A DNA stretch of 7,555 nt from Alphaproteobacteria bacterium (GCA_005884465.1 VAZH01000383.1:1-7555), one strand, 5' to 3'. Counted from the first letter of the stretch, positions 1 through 7,403 are shown. The notes: generated by a model not told the origin, from the sequence alone. Numbers and translations are program-made.

Positions 1-688
1 GCAGGAACAGCCGGGTGTATTCGCTCATCGAGCCGGAGATATCGAGCAGCGCCACGATCGGGGCCGGCTTGTCGATCCGCCCCAGCCGATGGATATCGAT
101 GATGTCGCCGCCGGTGCGCAAGGATCCGCGCAGGGTGCGGCGCATATCGAGCCGCAAGCCCCGCGCATCAGGCTGATGGCGGCGGGTGCGCAACTCGGCC
201 TGCGGCAATTTCATCTCCGCGATCGCCCGGGTCGCTTGCGCGATTTCGGCGGCGCTCATCTGCGCGAAATCCTTTTTCTGAAGCACTTCCTGGTCCGACA
301 CCGATAGCCTGAGCTCCTGCTCCTGGGCCTGCGGCGTCTCGGTCATGTGGGGGTGCGACAGCGCCTCCTGGACGCGGCGCGAAGCCGGCGGCGGCTTTTT
401 CCTGGCATGCTCCGGCAGCGGCACCGAATCCAGCATGTGCTTCCAGTCCTCGGCGGCGCGGAAGAACAGATCGAACGCGTGGGCGAAAATCAGCGCATGC
501 TCGTGACGCTTGACGAAGATCGATTCCAGCGTGGTGAAGACGTCGGCGCGGTTGCCGATATCGATGACCCGGAGCGCCTTCAGTGCGTCGATCACAGCAC
601 CAGGGCCGACCGGAATCCCGGCGGCGCGCAGCGCGCGGGCAAAGCCGATGACGTTATCGGCGATAAGGCCGGTGGCGGGCGTGGTCAT
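1..688 (-). CDS. coxE: CoxE-like VWA-domain protein, 3' end cut by window edge
   Basis: The open frame runs leftward from an ATG at 686-688 and leaves the window without a stop, giving 229 residues. The N-terminal part (MTTPATGLIADNVIGFARAL) and the following helical region match the CoxE/VWA family. Near the cut end the motif DISGSMS (residues 216-222) is the DxSGS metal-ion-dependent adhesion site that opens a von Willebrand A domain. Most of that domain lies beyond the window. In Oligotropha carboxidovorans, CoxE works with the AAA+ ATPase CoxD to mature the Mo/Cu centre of CO dehydrogenase; MoxR ATPase plus VWA protein is a widespread chaperone-like pair. It follows coxD on the same strand across a 160-bp gap filled by a palindromic repeat. 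The start is preceded only by a weak purine stretch. The family call is secure; a role in CO oxidation specifically is inferred from neighbours. Confidence 0.88.
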   Translation of the reverse strand, partial: MTTPATGLIADNVIGFARALRAAGIPVGPGAVIDALKALRVIDIGNRADVFTTLESIFVKRHEHALIFAHAFDLFFRAAEDWKHMLDSVPLPEHARKKPPPASRRVQEALSHPHMTETPQAQEQELRLSVSDQEVLQKKDFAQMSAAEIAQATRAIAEMKLPQAELRTRRHQPDARGLRLDMRRTLRGSLRTGGDIIDIHRLGRIDKPAPIVALLDISGSMSEYTRLFL

Positions 689-705
689 GCGCGATTCTAT
701 CCGAT

Positions 706-840
706 CGTCATTCCGGGGCGCGCCACTTGGCGCGAGCCCGGAATCCATACTCCCGATCGTGGTTATGGATTCCGGGTTCGTGCGGAGCCTGTCATCGGGC
801 CGCGCGTTGCGCGGACCCGTTGGCACGCCCCGGAATGACG
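706..840. repeat. Intergenic palindromic repeat between coxD and coxE
   Basis: The outer arms are inverted: cgtcattccggggcg at 706-720 and its counterpart cgccccggaatgacg at 826-840. A second nested pair lies inside: cccggaatccata at 737-749 with tatggattccggg at 764-776. A GC hairpin lies around 798-819 (gggccgcgcg / cgcggaccc). The arrangement resembles multi-stem intergenic repeats of Bradyrhizobium and Rhodopseudomonas genomes. It fills nearly the whole coxD-coxE gap, so a coxDE transcript would carry a large structured element that could affect stability or partial termination. No coding capacity is likely. Confidence 0.8.
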
Positions 841-848
841 TGCGTTTG

Positions 849-1757
849 TTAATTCTCGCTCGTCGCCTCTTTCAAAACCTTCTGCAGCGTGTCGCCCTGC
901 ATCCGCGCGATGTCGTCCTGATATTTCAACAGTGCGCCGAGCGTGTCGCCCACGACCTGCGGCGTCAGCGAGCGCGCGTCAAGTTCGGTCAGCGCAGTGG
1001 CCCAGTCGATGGTTTCGGCAACGCCCGGCGATTTATAGAAATCCTGCTCGCGCAGCGCCTGGACGAAGCCGACCACCTGCTGCGACAATTTTGCGGAGAT
1101 CCCAGGCACGCGCGATTTGACGATCGCCAACTCGCGCTCGGCGCTCGGATAGTCCACCCAGTGATAGAGACAGCGCCGCTTCAGCGCGTCGTGAATCTCG
1201 CGGGTGCGGTTCGAGGTGATGACGACGATCGGCGGCTGCGGCGCCCTGACGGTGCCGAGTTCGGGGATCGTCACCTGGAAGTCAGAGAGAATTTCCAAAA
1301 GATAAGCCTCGAATGCCTCGTCGGCGCGGTCGAGTTCGTCGATCAGCAACACCGGCGCGCCCGCCACATCCGGCTCCAGCGCCTGCAGCAACGGCCGCTT
1401 GATCAGATAGCGCTCGGCGAAAATGTCTGATGACAACTGGTCGCGATCTGTATCGCCGGCCGCTTCGGCGAGCCGGATCGCAATCATCTGCGCCGCGCTG
1501 TTCCACTCGTAGACCGCGGAGGCAACGTCCAGGCCTTCATAGCACTGCAGCCGGATCAGCTTTCGTTTGAGCGCCGCCGACAGCACTTTTGCGATTTCGG
1601 TCTTGCCGACGCCGGCCTCGCCCTCCAGAAACAGCGGCCGGCCCATGCGCAGCGACAAATACGTCACCGTCGCCAGCGAACGCTCCGCGAGATAGCCGCG
1701 CGAGGTTAGCGTTTCGAGCATCGCATCGACAGAACTGGGCAGCGCCGATGCATTCAT
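849..1757 (-). CDS. coxD: MoxR-family AAA+ ATPase, CoxD-like
   Basis: This is a 302-residue AAA+ ATPase. Walker A is GEAGVGKT (46-53), Walker B is VLLIDE (136-141), and sensor 1 is in VVITSNRTRE (N183), followed by the arginine pair R194/R195 in LKRRC. Length and motifs fit the MoxR branch. CoxD of Oligotropha carboxidovorans is the closest functional model: an ATP-driven chaperone needed for post-translational assembly of the [CuSMoO2] site of CO dehydrogenase. Its partner is the VWA protein encoded just downstream. The gene starts 37 bp after coxM stops, so it is probably co-transcribed with coxS and coxM. The ATG at 1757 has no strong Shine-Dalgarno, but the N-terminus (SSVDAMLETL) lines up with the family. 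Other MoxR proteins mature different targets, so the target enzyme here is inferred from context. Confidence 0.93.
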   Translation of the reverse strand: MNASALPSSVDAMLETLTSRGYLAERSLATVTYLSLRMGRPLFLEGEAGVGKTEIAKVLSAALKRKLIRLQCYEGLDVASAVYEWNSAAQMIAIRLAEAAGDTDRDQLSSDIFAERYLIKRPLLQALEPDVAGAPVLLIDELDRADEAFEAYLLEILSDFQVTIPELGTVRAPQPPIVVITSNRTREIHDALKRRCLYHWVDYPSAERELAIVKSRVPGISAKLSQQVVGFVQALREQDFYKSPGVAETIDWATALTELDARSLTPQVVGDTLGALLKYQDDIARMQGDTLQKVLKEATSEN

Positions 1758-1794
1758 GGCAAGACCAATCTTGATACAGCGAAAAGCGGCAATG

Positions 1795-2601
1795 TCACGC
1801 TTTGGCGTTCGCGGCTTCCATGGCGCGCCGCGTCAGCACCGCGATCAGATGCGCGCGATATTCGGCGCTGCCGTGCAGGTCGCTGTTCAGCCCCTCGGCG
1901 GGCACGGTCAGACCATCGAGCACCTTGTGCGAGAAGCGCTTCTTCAAGGCCTCTTCGAACGCGGTGACGCGGAACACGCCTTCGGAGCCGGCGCCGGTCA
2001 CGGCGACGCGTACGTCCGACGGACGCTTGGCGACGAACACCCCGACCAGCGCGTAGCGCGAGGCCTGGTTGCGGAACTTGACGTAGGCGGCCTTCTTCGG
2101 CACCGGGAACATCACCCTGGTGATGATCTCGTCATTCTCAAGTGCCGTCGTGAACAGCCCCTGGAAGAATTCTTCCGGCTTCAGGCGGCGCTTGTTGGTG
2201 ACGATGGTGGCGCCGAGCGCAAGGCAGGCCGCGGGATAATCGGCGGTCGGATCATTGTTGGCGAGCGAGCCGCCGATGGTGCCCTTGTGGCGCACCGCGG
2301 GATCGCCGATCATGCCGGCGAGTTCGGCCAGCGCCGGGATCGTCTCGCCGACGATGGCGGACGCTGCGACATCGGCATGTTTTGCGGTGGCGCCGATCAC
2401 CAGCGATCGGCCCTTCATCTCGATCGAGTCGAGGCCCTCGATATGGGAGAGATCGACCAGATGCGGCGGGTTGGCGAGCCGCTGCTTCATCACCGGCAAC
2501 AAGGTATGGCCGCCGGCGATGACCTTGGCGTCTTCGTTCTTGACCAGGAGATTGGCGGCCTGCCGCACGGTCGCCGGACGATGATATTTGAATTCGTACA
2601 T
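1795..2601 (-). CDS. coxM: FAD-binding medium subunit of CO-dehydrogenase-type molybdenum hydroxylase
   Basis: The 268-residue protein has the usual medium-subunit architecture: an N-terminal FAD-binding domain with AGGHT (29-33) and TIGGS (108-112), followed by NNDPTADYPA, then the C-terminal CO-dehydrogenase flavoprotein domain. The two glycine motifs correspond to those contacting FAD in Oligotropha CoxM. It should pass electrons from the 2Fe-2S small subunit to the acceptor (quinone or other). The start ATG has a clear AGGA box 7 nt upstream. coxS ends 31 bp before it and coxD begins 37 bp after it, so the three form a tight operon. In form II-type clusters coxL normally sits between coxS and coxM, and here it is missing. 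The family is certain. Whether the holoenzyme oxidises CO or another substrate cannot be told without the large subunit. Confidence 0.93.
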   Translation of the reverse strand: MYEFKYHRPATVRQAANLLVKNEDAKVIAGGHTLLPVMKQRLANPPHLVDLSHIEGLDSIEMKGRSLVIGATAKHADVAASAIVGETIPALAELAGMIGDPAVRHKGTIGGSLANNDPTADYPAACLALGATIVTNKRRLKPEEFFQGLFTTALENDEIITRVMFPVPKKAAYVKFRNQASRYALVGVFVAKRPSDVRVAVTGAGSEGVFRVTAFEEALKKRFSHKVLDGLTVPAEGLNSDLHGSAEYRAHLIAVLTRRAMEAANAKA

Positions 2602-2632
2602 GCGTATTCCTAACCGCGGTGCGGTGAATCAA

Positions 2633-3118
<486 letters not shown>

Positions 3119-3277
3119 TCAGCACTCTCTTCATCTGCGCTGCTGCGTTGCACAGCCACACAGTCATTAAAATCGTTGCAAAGCCATAATATGGGCCATC
3201 CCGGCAATGAGCAACCTCACCTGGGCATGGCCCGTTATGACTTGTTGGGACTTGGGTAACGACCAGCCTTTTTGGGA

Positions 3278-3724
3278 TCAGCCTTGCACCGCCTTGGCGA
3301 AATTGGCGAAAAATTCATCGGCCAGTTTCTTGGCCGCACCATTGATCAAGCGCTGCCCGAGCTGCGCCAGCTTGCCGCCGATCTGCGCCTCGACATCGTA
3401 AGTCAGCAAAGTGCCGTCGTCCTTTTCGGCCAGCGCCACGGTCGCACCACCCTTGGCGAAGCCCGCGACACCGCCCTCGCCTTCGCCGGATATCTTGTAG
3501 CCATTCGGCGGGTCGAGATCGCTCAGCGTGACCCGGCCCTTGAAGCGGGCCGACACCGGCCCGACCTTCATCTTGGCGACGGCACGAAAACCGCTGTCTT
3601 CGGTCTTCTCCAGCTCCTCGCATCCGGGGATGCAGGCCTTCAGCACTTCCGGATCGTTCAACTTGGTCCACACGACCTCACGCGGCGCCGCAAGCTGGAC
3701 TTCGCCGTTCATTGTCATGGCCAT
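3278..3724 (-). CDS. coxG: CoxG-like SRPBCC protein (CO dehydrogenase subunit G family)
   Basis: Read from the ATG at 3722-3724 the product has 148 residues (MAMTMNGEVQL...). I chose this start because a GGAGG box sits 5 nt upstream and the family begins with this MNGEVQL-like strand; the frame stays open to 3814, but that extension looks non-coding. Features typical of CoxG are the early VW(T/E)KLNDPEVLKACIPGC segment, then KVGPVSARFKG, and a glycine-rich GEGEGGVAGFAKGGA stretch. CoxG proteins have a lipid/quinone-pocket SRPBCC fold and have been implicated in anchoring CO dehydrogenase at the membrane or passing its electrons to quinone. No hydrophobic C-terminal extension follows the fold here; the protein stops at FAKAVQG. 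It is the first gene of the leftward cluster, 159 bp ahead of coxS. The family call is good; the partner enzyme is inferred. Confidence 0.88.
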   Translation of the reverse strand: MAMTMNGEVQLAAPREVVWTKLNDPEVLKACIPGCEELEKTEDSGFRAVAKMKVGPVSARFKGRVTLSDLDPPNGYKISGEGEGGVAGFAKGGATVALAEKDDGTLLTYDVEAQIGGKLAQLGQRLINGAAKKLADEFFANFAKAVQG

Positions 3725-3903
3725 GGTCGCCTCCGGGGTCGCTTCGCCTCGTTCCCCCAAGTAAAGCACGCAAGCCCTAAAAGGAAGGGGGACATCGGTC
3801 GACGAGCAATGCATATTCGCAGGCGCAGCGGACTTGTCGGCGGTTCGGGATCAGGGCTTTGGGATTGGCAGAGGCGAAAGAGAATGGTTAGGTCGCGTGC
3901 ATC
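3725..3903. promoter_or_regulatory. Divergent intergenic region between the cox-type and pca clusters
   Basis: This 179-bp spacer must hold the leftward promoter for coxG and probably the rightward promoter for pcaB, as the two genes diverge. I see no convincing -35/-10 pair. I also see no intact PcaQ-type site (ATAACC-N4-GGTTAA); only a lone GGTTAG half occurs near 3886. A weak inverted pair, ccccc near 3755 and ggggg near 3787, flanks an A-rich centre. No ORF here deserves annotation. Confidence 0.5.
3730..3734 (-). promoter_or_regulatory. Ribosome binding site deciding the coxG start
   Basis: On the minus strand GGAGG lies 5 nt before the ATG at 3722-3724. It supports that start over the upstream in-frame ATG at 3812-3814, whose extra 30 residues show no family resemblance. 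Confidence 0.7.
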
Positions 3904-5239
3904 ATGAGCACTGCTCTCTCCCCGTTGCTCGCTCCCATGCTGTCGAGCGCCGCCATGCGCGCGGTCTGCGATGATGAAGCCTATCTCCAGCACATGCTGG
4001 ATTTTGAAGCAGCGCTCGCGCGAGCGGAGGCGGCGACCGGCGTCATCCCCGCAAACGCAGCGGGCCCGATCACGAAAGCCTGCAAGGCAAGCTCGTTCGA
4101 TCTCGCTGATCTGGCCGAGGCCGCGGCGCGCTCCGGCAATCTCGCGATCCCCCTGGTCAAGGCGCTCACCGCCAATGTCGCCAAGACCGACGCCGATGCC
4201 GCGCGCTATGTGCATTGGGGCGCCACCAGCCAGGACGTGATCGATACCGCCGGCATGCTGACCTTGCGCGCCGCCATCGATGCGCTGCTGCCTGATCTCG
4301 ATCGCGCCATCGCGGGCTTTGCCAAGCTGGCGCACCAGCATCGCAACACCGCCGTCGTCGCGCGCACCTGGCTGCAACATGCGCTGCCGATGCCGTTCGG
4401 CTTAAAGCTCGCGGAATATGCCGCCGCATTGCATCGCTCGCGCACGCGGTTGCAACGACTGCGCAACGAGGGACTGGCGCTGCAGTTCGGGGGCGCCGCG
4501 GGCACCTTGGCAGCTCTCGGCGACAAGGGAATGCTGGTCGCAGAGAAACTGGCGCAGGAATTAAAACTGCCGCTGCCGGACGCGCCATGGCACACCCATC
4601 GCGACCGCATTGCCGAGGCTTACCGGAACGTGCGGCAAGATCGCCCGCGACGTTTCGCTGATGATGCAGACCGATGTCGCGGAAGCGTTCGAGCCGTCGG
4701 GCGAAGGCCGCGGCGGCTCTTCCACCATGCCGCACAAGCGCAACCCCGTCGCTGCCGCGACGGCGCTCGCTGCGGCGACCATGGCGCCGAACCTGGCGGC
4801 GACAATTTTTGCGGCCCAGGTGCAGGACCACGAGCGCAGCGCCGGACCATGGCAGGCGGAGTGGCCGACCTTGCCGAATCTGCTGCTGGTCACGTCAGGC
4901 GCGCTCGCAGCGATCGTTGACATTGCCGAAGGGCTGCAAGTCGATGTTGCGCGCATGCGCGCCAATCTCGAGGCGACGGGCGGGCTGATCATGGCGGAAG
5001 CAGTGGCGATGGCGCTCGCCGAGAAGATCGGCAAGAGCGAGGCCCATCATCTGGTGGAGGCCGCAAGCAAAAAAGCCGTCACCGAGAAAAAAGGCCTGCG
5101 TGATATGCTCACAAAGGACCCGAAGGTCACCGCCCATTTGAGCGCGGACAAACTGGCAAAACTGTTCGAGCCGATGGCCTATCAGGGCGCCTCGCAAGCC
5201 CTGATCGACCGCCTGCTCACTTCGCTCGAGAAAAAGTAA
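3904..5239 (+). pseudogene. pcaB: 3-carboxy-cis,cis-muconate cycloisomerase, frameshifted
   Basis: PcaB (fumarase/aspartase superfamily, cytoplasmic) converts 3-carboxy-cis,cis-muconate to 4-carboxymuconolactone. The first part reads in frame from ATG 3904 (MSTALSPLLAPMLSS) and contains HWGATSQDVIDT (residues 104-115). It continues through RDRIAEA and then loses homology after E238 (codon 4615-4617). Homology resumes in the next frame at 4619 with LTGTCGKIARDV, includes the superfamily signature GSSTMPHKRNP (4715-4747), and ends at the TAA at 5237-5239. Family members have about seven residues (roughly AAALGV) between these two points. Only one base remains here, so about 20 nt appear deleted. 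Restoring 20 nt gives about 451 residues, the usual family length. Unrepaired, the first frame runs out of phase to 4920. pcaD follows after 121 bp. An assembly error is the alternative to a real loss. Confidence 0.87.
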
Positions 5240-5263
5240 AGTTGATGGAAACTGACGGAAAAA

Positions 5264-5351
5264 CATCATTGCCGGGCTTGACCCGGCAATCCATCCTCTT
5301 CGGTAAATTCTTTTCAAGATGGATGCGCGGGTCAAGCCCGCGGATGACGAG
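5264..5351. repeat. Intergenic palindromic repeat between pcaB and pcaD
   Basis: Two self-complementary arms, ccgggcttgacccggcaat (5272-5290) and gcgcgggtcaagcccgcgg (5325-5343), are themselves inverted relative to each other and flanked by ccatc/gatgg. The minus-strand translation gives the GLDPRIH ... MDCRVKPGNDV peptide pattern that recurs when such repeats are mistaken for genes in Bradyrhizobium-type genomes. It occupies most of the spacer and ends at the pcaD ribosome binding site. Confidence 0.82.
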
Positions 5352-5353
5352 GA
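5349..5353 (+). promoter_or_regulatory. Ribosome binding site deciding the pcaD start
   Basis: GAGGA stands 7 nt before ATG 5361. It favours that start over the in-frame ATG at 5319, which lies within the palindromic repeat and would add a repeat-derived peptide (MDARVKPADDEEHR). Confidence 0.72.
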
Positions 5354-5360
5354 ACATAGA

Positions 5361-6143
5361 ATGCCGATGATCGATGCCGACGGTTGCCTGCTCAACGTGT
5401 CCGTCGACGGCCGTGACGGCGGGCCGACCCTGATGCTGTCGAATTCGCTTGGCTGCACCTTGCAGATGTGGGAGCCGCAGATGAAGGCGCTCACCCAGCT
5501 TTTTCGGGTGATCCGCTATGACCGGCGCGGCCATGGCAAGTCCAGCGTGCCGGCCGGCCCCTATTCCATGGAGCGATTCGGCCGCGACGTGCTGGCGATC
5601 CTCGACGACCTCAACATCGAGAAGGTGCACTGGTGCGGACTGTCGATGGGCGGCATGGTCGGACAGTGGCTCGGCGCCAACGCACCGGAGCGGTTCGGCA
5701 AGATCATTCTTTCCAACACCGCCTGCTACTATCCCGATCCGACCAACTGGCACAACCGCATCAAGGCGGTGAAGGAAGGCGGCATGGCCGCGGTCGCCGA
5801 CACCGTGATCGCCGCCTGGCTGACGGCGGATTTCAGGGAGCGCGAACCGCAGGTCACCGCGAACATGAAGGCGATGCTGCTGGCCTCACCGGTGCAGGGC
5901 TATATCGCCTGCTGCGAAGCGCTGAGCACGCTCGACCAGCGCGAGCTGCTGCCGAAGATCAAGAGCCCAACGCTGGTGATTGCCGGGCGCCACGATATCT
6001 CGACGCCGGTGTCGGCCGGTGAATTCATCCGCAGCAAGATTCCAGGCGCCAGCATGACGCTGCTGGATGCCGCGCATATTTCCAGTGTCGAGCAGTCGCA
6101 CGCCTTTACCGACGCGGTGGTCGGCTTTTTGACGCAACGCTAA
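5361..6143 (+). CDS. pcaD: 3-oxoadipate enol-lactonase
   Basis: PcaD hydrolyses 3-oxoadipate enol-lactone to 3-oxoadipate in the cytoplasm, the step after PcaC. The 260-residue protein is an alpha/beta-hydrolase: an early SNSLG oxyanion-region strand (27-31), RYDRRGHGKS (52-61), the nucleophile elbow GLSMGG with S95, the acid D212 in GRHDISTP, and the base H239 in DAAHISS. The full catalytic triad is present and the length is normal for PcaD. The N-terminus MPMIDADGCLLNVSVDG fits the family when read from 5361. The gene follows the broken pcaB and precedes pcaC on the same strand, with a palindromic repeat on each side. Its own ribosome binding site means translation need not depend on pcaB. 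Generic alpha/beta-hydrolase is the fallback, but the context makes PcaD very likely. Confidence 0.93.
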   Translation: MPMIDADGCLLNVSVDGRDGGPTLMLSNSLGCTLQMWEPQMKALTQLFRVIRYDRRGHGKSSVPAGPYSMERFGRDVLAILDDLNIEKVHWCGLSMGGMVGQWLGANAPERFGKIILSNTACYYPDPTNWHNRIKAVKEGGMAAVADTVIAAWLTADFREREPQVTANMKAMLLASPVQGYIACCEALSTLDQRELLPKIKSPTLVIAGRHDISTPVSAGEFIRSKIPGASMTLLDAAHISSVEQSHAFTDAVVGFLTQR

Positions 6144-6146
6144 CTG

Positions 6147-6231
6147 CCGTCATTTCGAGGAGCGAAGCGACGAAGCAATCCACTCTTTCTTTGCGGCGCG
6201 ATGGATTGCTTCGCTCCGCTCGTAATGACGG
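6147..6231. repeat. Intergenic palindromic repeat between pcaD and pcaC
   Basis: Outer arms ccgtcatt (6147-6154) and aatgacgg (6224-6231), and inner arms gaagcaatcca (6172-6182) and tggattgcttc (6202-6212), form a long imperfect hairpin. GAGCGAAGCGA / TCGCTCCGCTC lies between them in each arm. It starts 3 nt after the pcaD stop and ends directly at the pcaC ribosome binding site, so the folded RNA could influence pcaC translation. Confidence 0.82.
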
Positions 6232-6236
6232 AAGGA
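6232..6236 (+). promoter_or_regulatory. Ribosome binding site deciding the pcaC start
   Basis: AAGGA lies 6 nt before ATG 6243. It argues against the in-frame ATG at 6201, which sits inside the palindromic repeat. Confidence 0.7.
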
Positions 6237-6242
6237 AACAGC

Positions 6243-6635
6243 ATGGACGACAACAAACGCCGCGACGACGGCATGACGCAGCGCCGCAAGGTGCTCGGCA
6301 ATGCATGGGTCGATAAATCGATCGCCAACCGGAATTCGTTCAACACGGATTTCCAGGATCTGATCACGCGCTACGCGTGGGGCGATATCTGGACCCGGCC
6401 GCATTTCGACCACCGCACCCGCCGCGTACTCGTGATCGGCACCATGATCGCGCTCGGACAATGGGATGAATTCCGCCTGCACGTGCGCGCGGCGCTCGCT
6501 GAAGGCGGCTTTTCGCCCGACGACATCAAGGAAATCATCTTGCAGCAGGCGATCTATTGCGGCGTGCCCGCCGCCAACCACGCCGTGAAGGAAGCTTCAG
6601 CGATTGTCCAGGAACTGGGGATGCTGAAGGGATAG
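6243..6635 (+). CDS. pcaC: 4-carboxymuconolactone decarboxylase
   Basis: PcaC decarboxylates 4-carboxymuconolactone to 3-oxoadipate enol-lactone, between the PcaB and PcaD steps. The 130-residue product is a single all-helical AhpD-like domain. Family landmarks are an N-terminal MTQRRKVLGNAWVDKS, then WTRPHFDHRTRRVLVIG, LRL/FRLHVRAAL, and the C-terminal IYCGVPAANHAV. I chose ATG 6243 because of the AAGGA box and because the family begins with a short charged lead such as MDDNKRRDDGM. It follows pcaD by 99 bp, all of it repeat and ribosome binding site. Its last 39 bp overlap the 3' end of a convergent membrane-protein gene. No pcaG or pcaH (protocatechuate dioxygenase) gene accompanies it here, so the ring-cleaving enzyme must be encoded elsewhere if the pathway works. 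Confidence 0.94.
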   Translation: MDDNKRRDDGMTQRRKVLGNAWVDKSIANRNSFNTDFQDLITRYAWGDIWTRPHFDHRTRRVLVIGTMIALGQWDEFRLHVRAALAEGGFSPDDIKEIILQQAIYCGVPAANHAVKEASAIVQELGMLKG

Positions 6636-7109
6636 ATGGCCGGCTTCGACCACCTTCGTTGCCGGACGCTCGACCAGCAGCACGATCGCGGTGCCAAGCA
6701 GCAGCAGGAGTTCGGTCGCATGCAGCCGCATCGCGGCGGTCTCGCCGACCTGCGAGGCCATCACCATACTGGCAAAGCTGATCAGGCTGCCGATGCCGAG
6801 CGCCATGCCGAGCGCCTCGTCGCAGCCGCCACTCTTGCGGATCGACGGCCGCGAAATGAAAACGAGGAAGATCGCGAAAAACGCCACGACGGTCATCCGG
6901 CCCAGGGCCAGCAGCCAGGCGAAACGAACCATCGCCATCCCGTTCATGTGAAGGTGATCGCTGATGAACAGCGCGACCGAAATGCTCGGCCGCTCGTAGA
7001 GCGCATGGATCGGCGACACCATGATCTGGAACGCGATGATGGTCCAGGTCGGAATGAAATAGGCCGCCAGCAGCGCGCCGTTGAATGAGCTGATCCGCCA
7101 GTTTGACAT
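6597..7109 (-). CDS. Predicted four-helix inner-membrane protein, function unknown
   Basis: I do not recognise a named family. The 170-residue protein shows four hydrophobic stretches at roughly residues 12-31, 63-85, 99-118 and 130-147, with a short N-terminus and a polar tail ending HPQFLDNR. Conspicuous polar residues near the membrane are H35 and E39 (SPIHALYERP), H52 and H54 (SDHLHMNGM), and R71 within helix 2. The loop RPSIRKSGGCDE (87-98) is basic and probably cytoplasmic. The start ATG at 7107-7109 has a moderate GGGAAG box about 5 nt upstream. Coding is favoured over chance because the hydrophobic segments are regular and the frame fills the space between pcaC and the repeat region. 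The gene converges on pcaC and overlaps its last 39 bp. Nothing visible links it to the pca or cox functions. Confidence 0.72.
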   Translation of the reverse strand: MSNWRISSFNGALLAAYFIPTWTIIAFQIMVSPIHALYERPSISVALFISDHLHMNGMAMVRFAWLLALGRMTVVAFFAIFLVFISRPSIRKSGGCDEALGMALGIGSLISFASMVMASQVGETAAMRLHATELLLLLGTAIVLLVERPATKVVEAGHLSLQHPQFLDNR

Positions 7110-7247
7110 GTCGCTTCCCGCTGTTTCCGCTTCGCCCCAAGCTGAGGGCGGCGGTTTGGGAAGGACGTAACTCCCTTAAAGATGGCGCGGCAATTTAAAC
7201 CCTTTGTTTACCTTAACTGGCGGCCTGATCGCCTTGCGCGAGCTTCA

Positions 7248-7269
7248 CAAAAGAAAAGTCCCGCCTTTC
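7248..7269. repeat. 22-bp direct repeat, copy 1 (degenerate terminator half)
   Basis: This stretch is identical to 7404-7425, which forms one arm plus the U-tract of the terminator below. Here the matching arm is lost: the following bases form only a short ccgcc-ttc-ggcgg hairpin at 7269-7281. It therefore looks like a partial duplicate of the terminator. Confidence 0.75.
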
Positions 7270-7321
7270 CGCCTTCGGCGGCCGAGCGCGCTCATGAGCC
7301 CGGCGGAGCCTTGGCGGAGAC

Positions 7322-7385
7322 GGGATCCGGCCATCCATCTTCTTCGAAGAATGATGGACCCCCGGGTCAAGGCCAGGGGGACGAG
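7322..7385. repeat. Intergenic palindromic repeat next to the terminator
   Basis: Arms ggccatccatctt (7330-7342) and aagaatgatggacc (7347-7360) surround the perfect 12-bp palindrome ttcttcgaagaa (7340-7351), with cccgggtcaaggcc following. It is related in design to the pcaB-pcaD repeat: both share a catccatc...gatgg core and a gggtcaag arm. It lies between the two copies of the 22-bp direct repeat. Confidence 0.65.
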
Positions 7386-7403
7386 CAGAGGAGGAGCACG
7401 CCG

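Noticed and set aside
510..1430. 306-codon plus-strand open frame antisense to coxD and the repeat
   Set aside because: It crosses the palindromic repeat and mirrors coxD, whose ATPase motifs are complete. The translation is arginine-rich and resembles no family.
1756..2613. 285-codon plus-strand open frame antisense to coxM
   Set aside because: It is an exact shadow of coxM, which has both FAD motifs. Long antisense frames are expected at this GC content.
3181..3210. Possible sigma-54 promoter upstream of coxS (TGGCCC...GGC)
   Set aside because: The GG and GC elements are one base too far apart and the rest of the consensus is poor.
4166..4831. 221-codon minus-strand open frame over pcaB
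   Set aside because: It is Arg/Ala/Cys-rich shadow translation of pcaB with no recognisable domain.
5217..5753. 178-codon minus-strand frame beginning inside pcaD
   Set aside because: It runs antisense through pcaD into the repeat, and its tail is the repeat-derived GLDPRIH pattern, not a protein family.
7171..7220. Possible CtrA-type TTAA-N7-TTAA site in the AT-rich stretch
   Set aside because: Several TTAA half-sites occur, but none are 7 nt apart.
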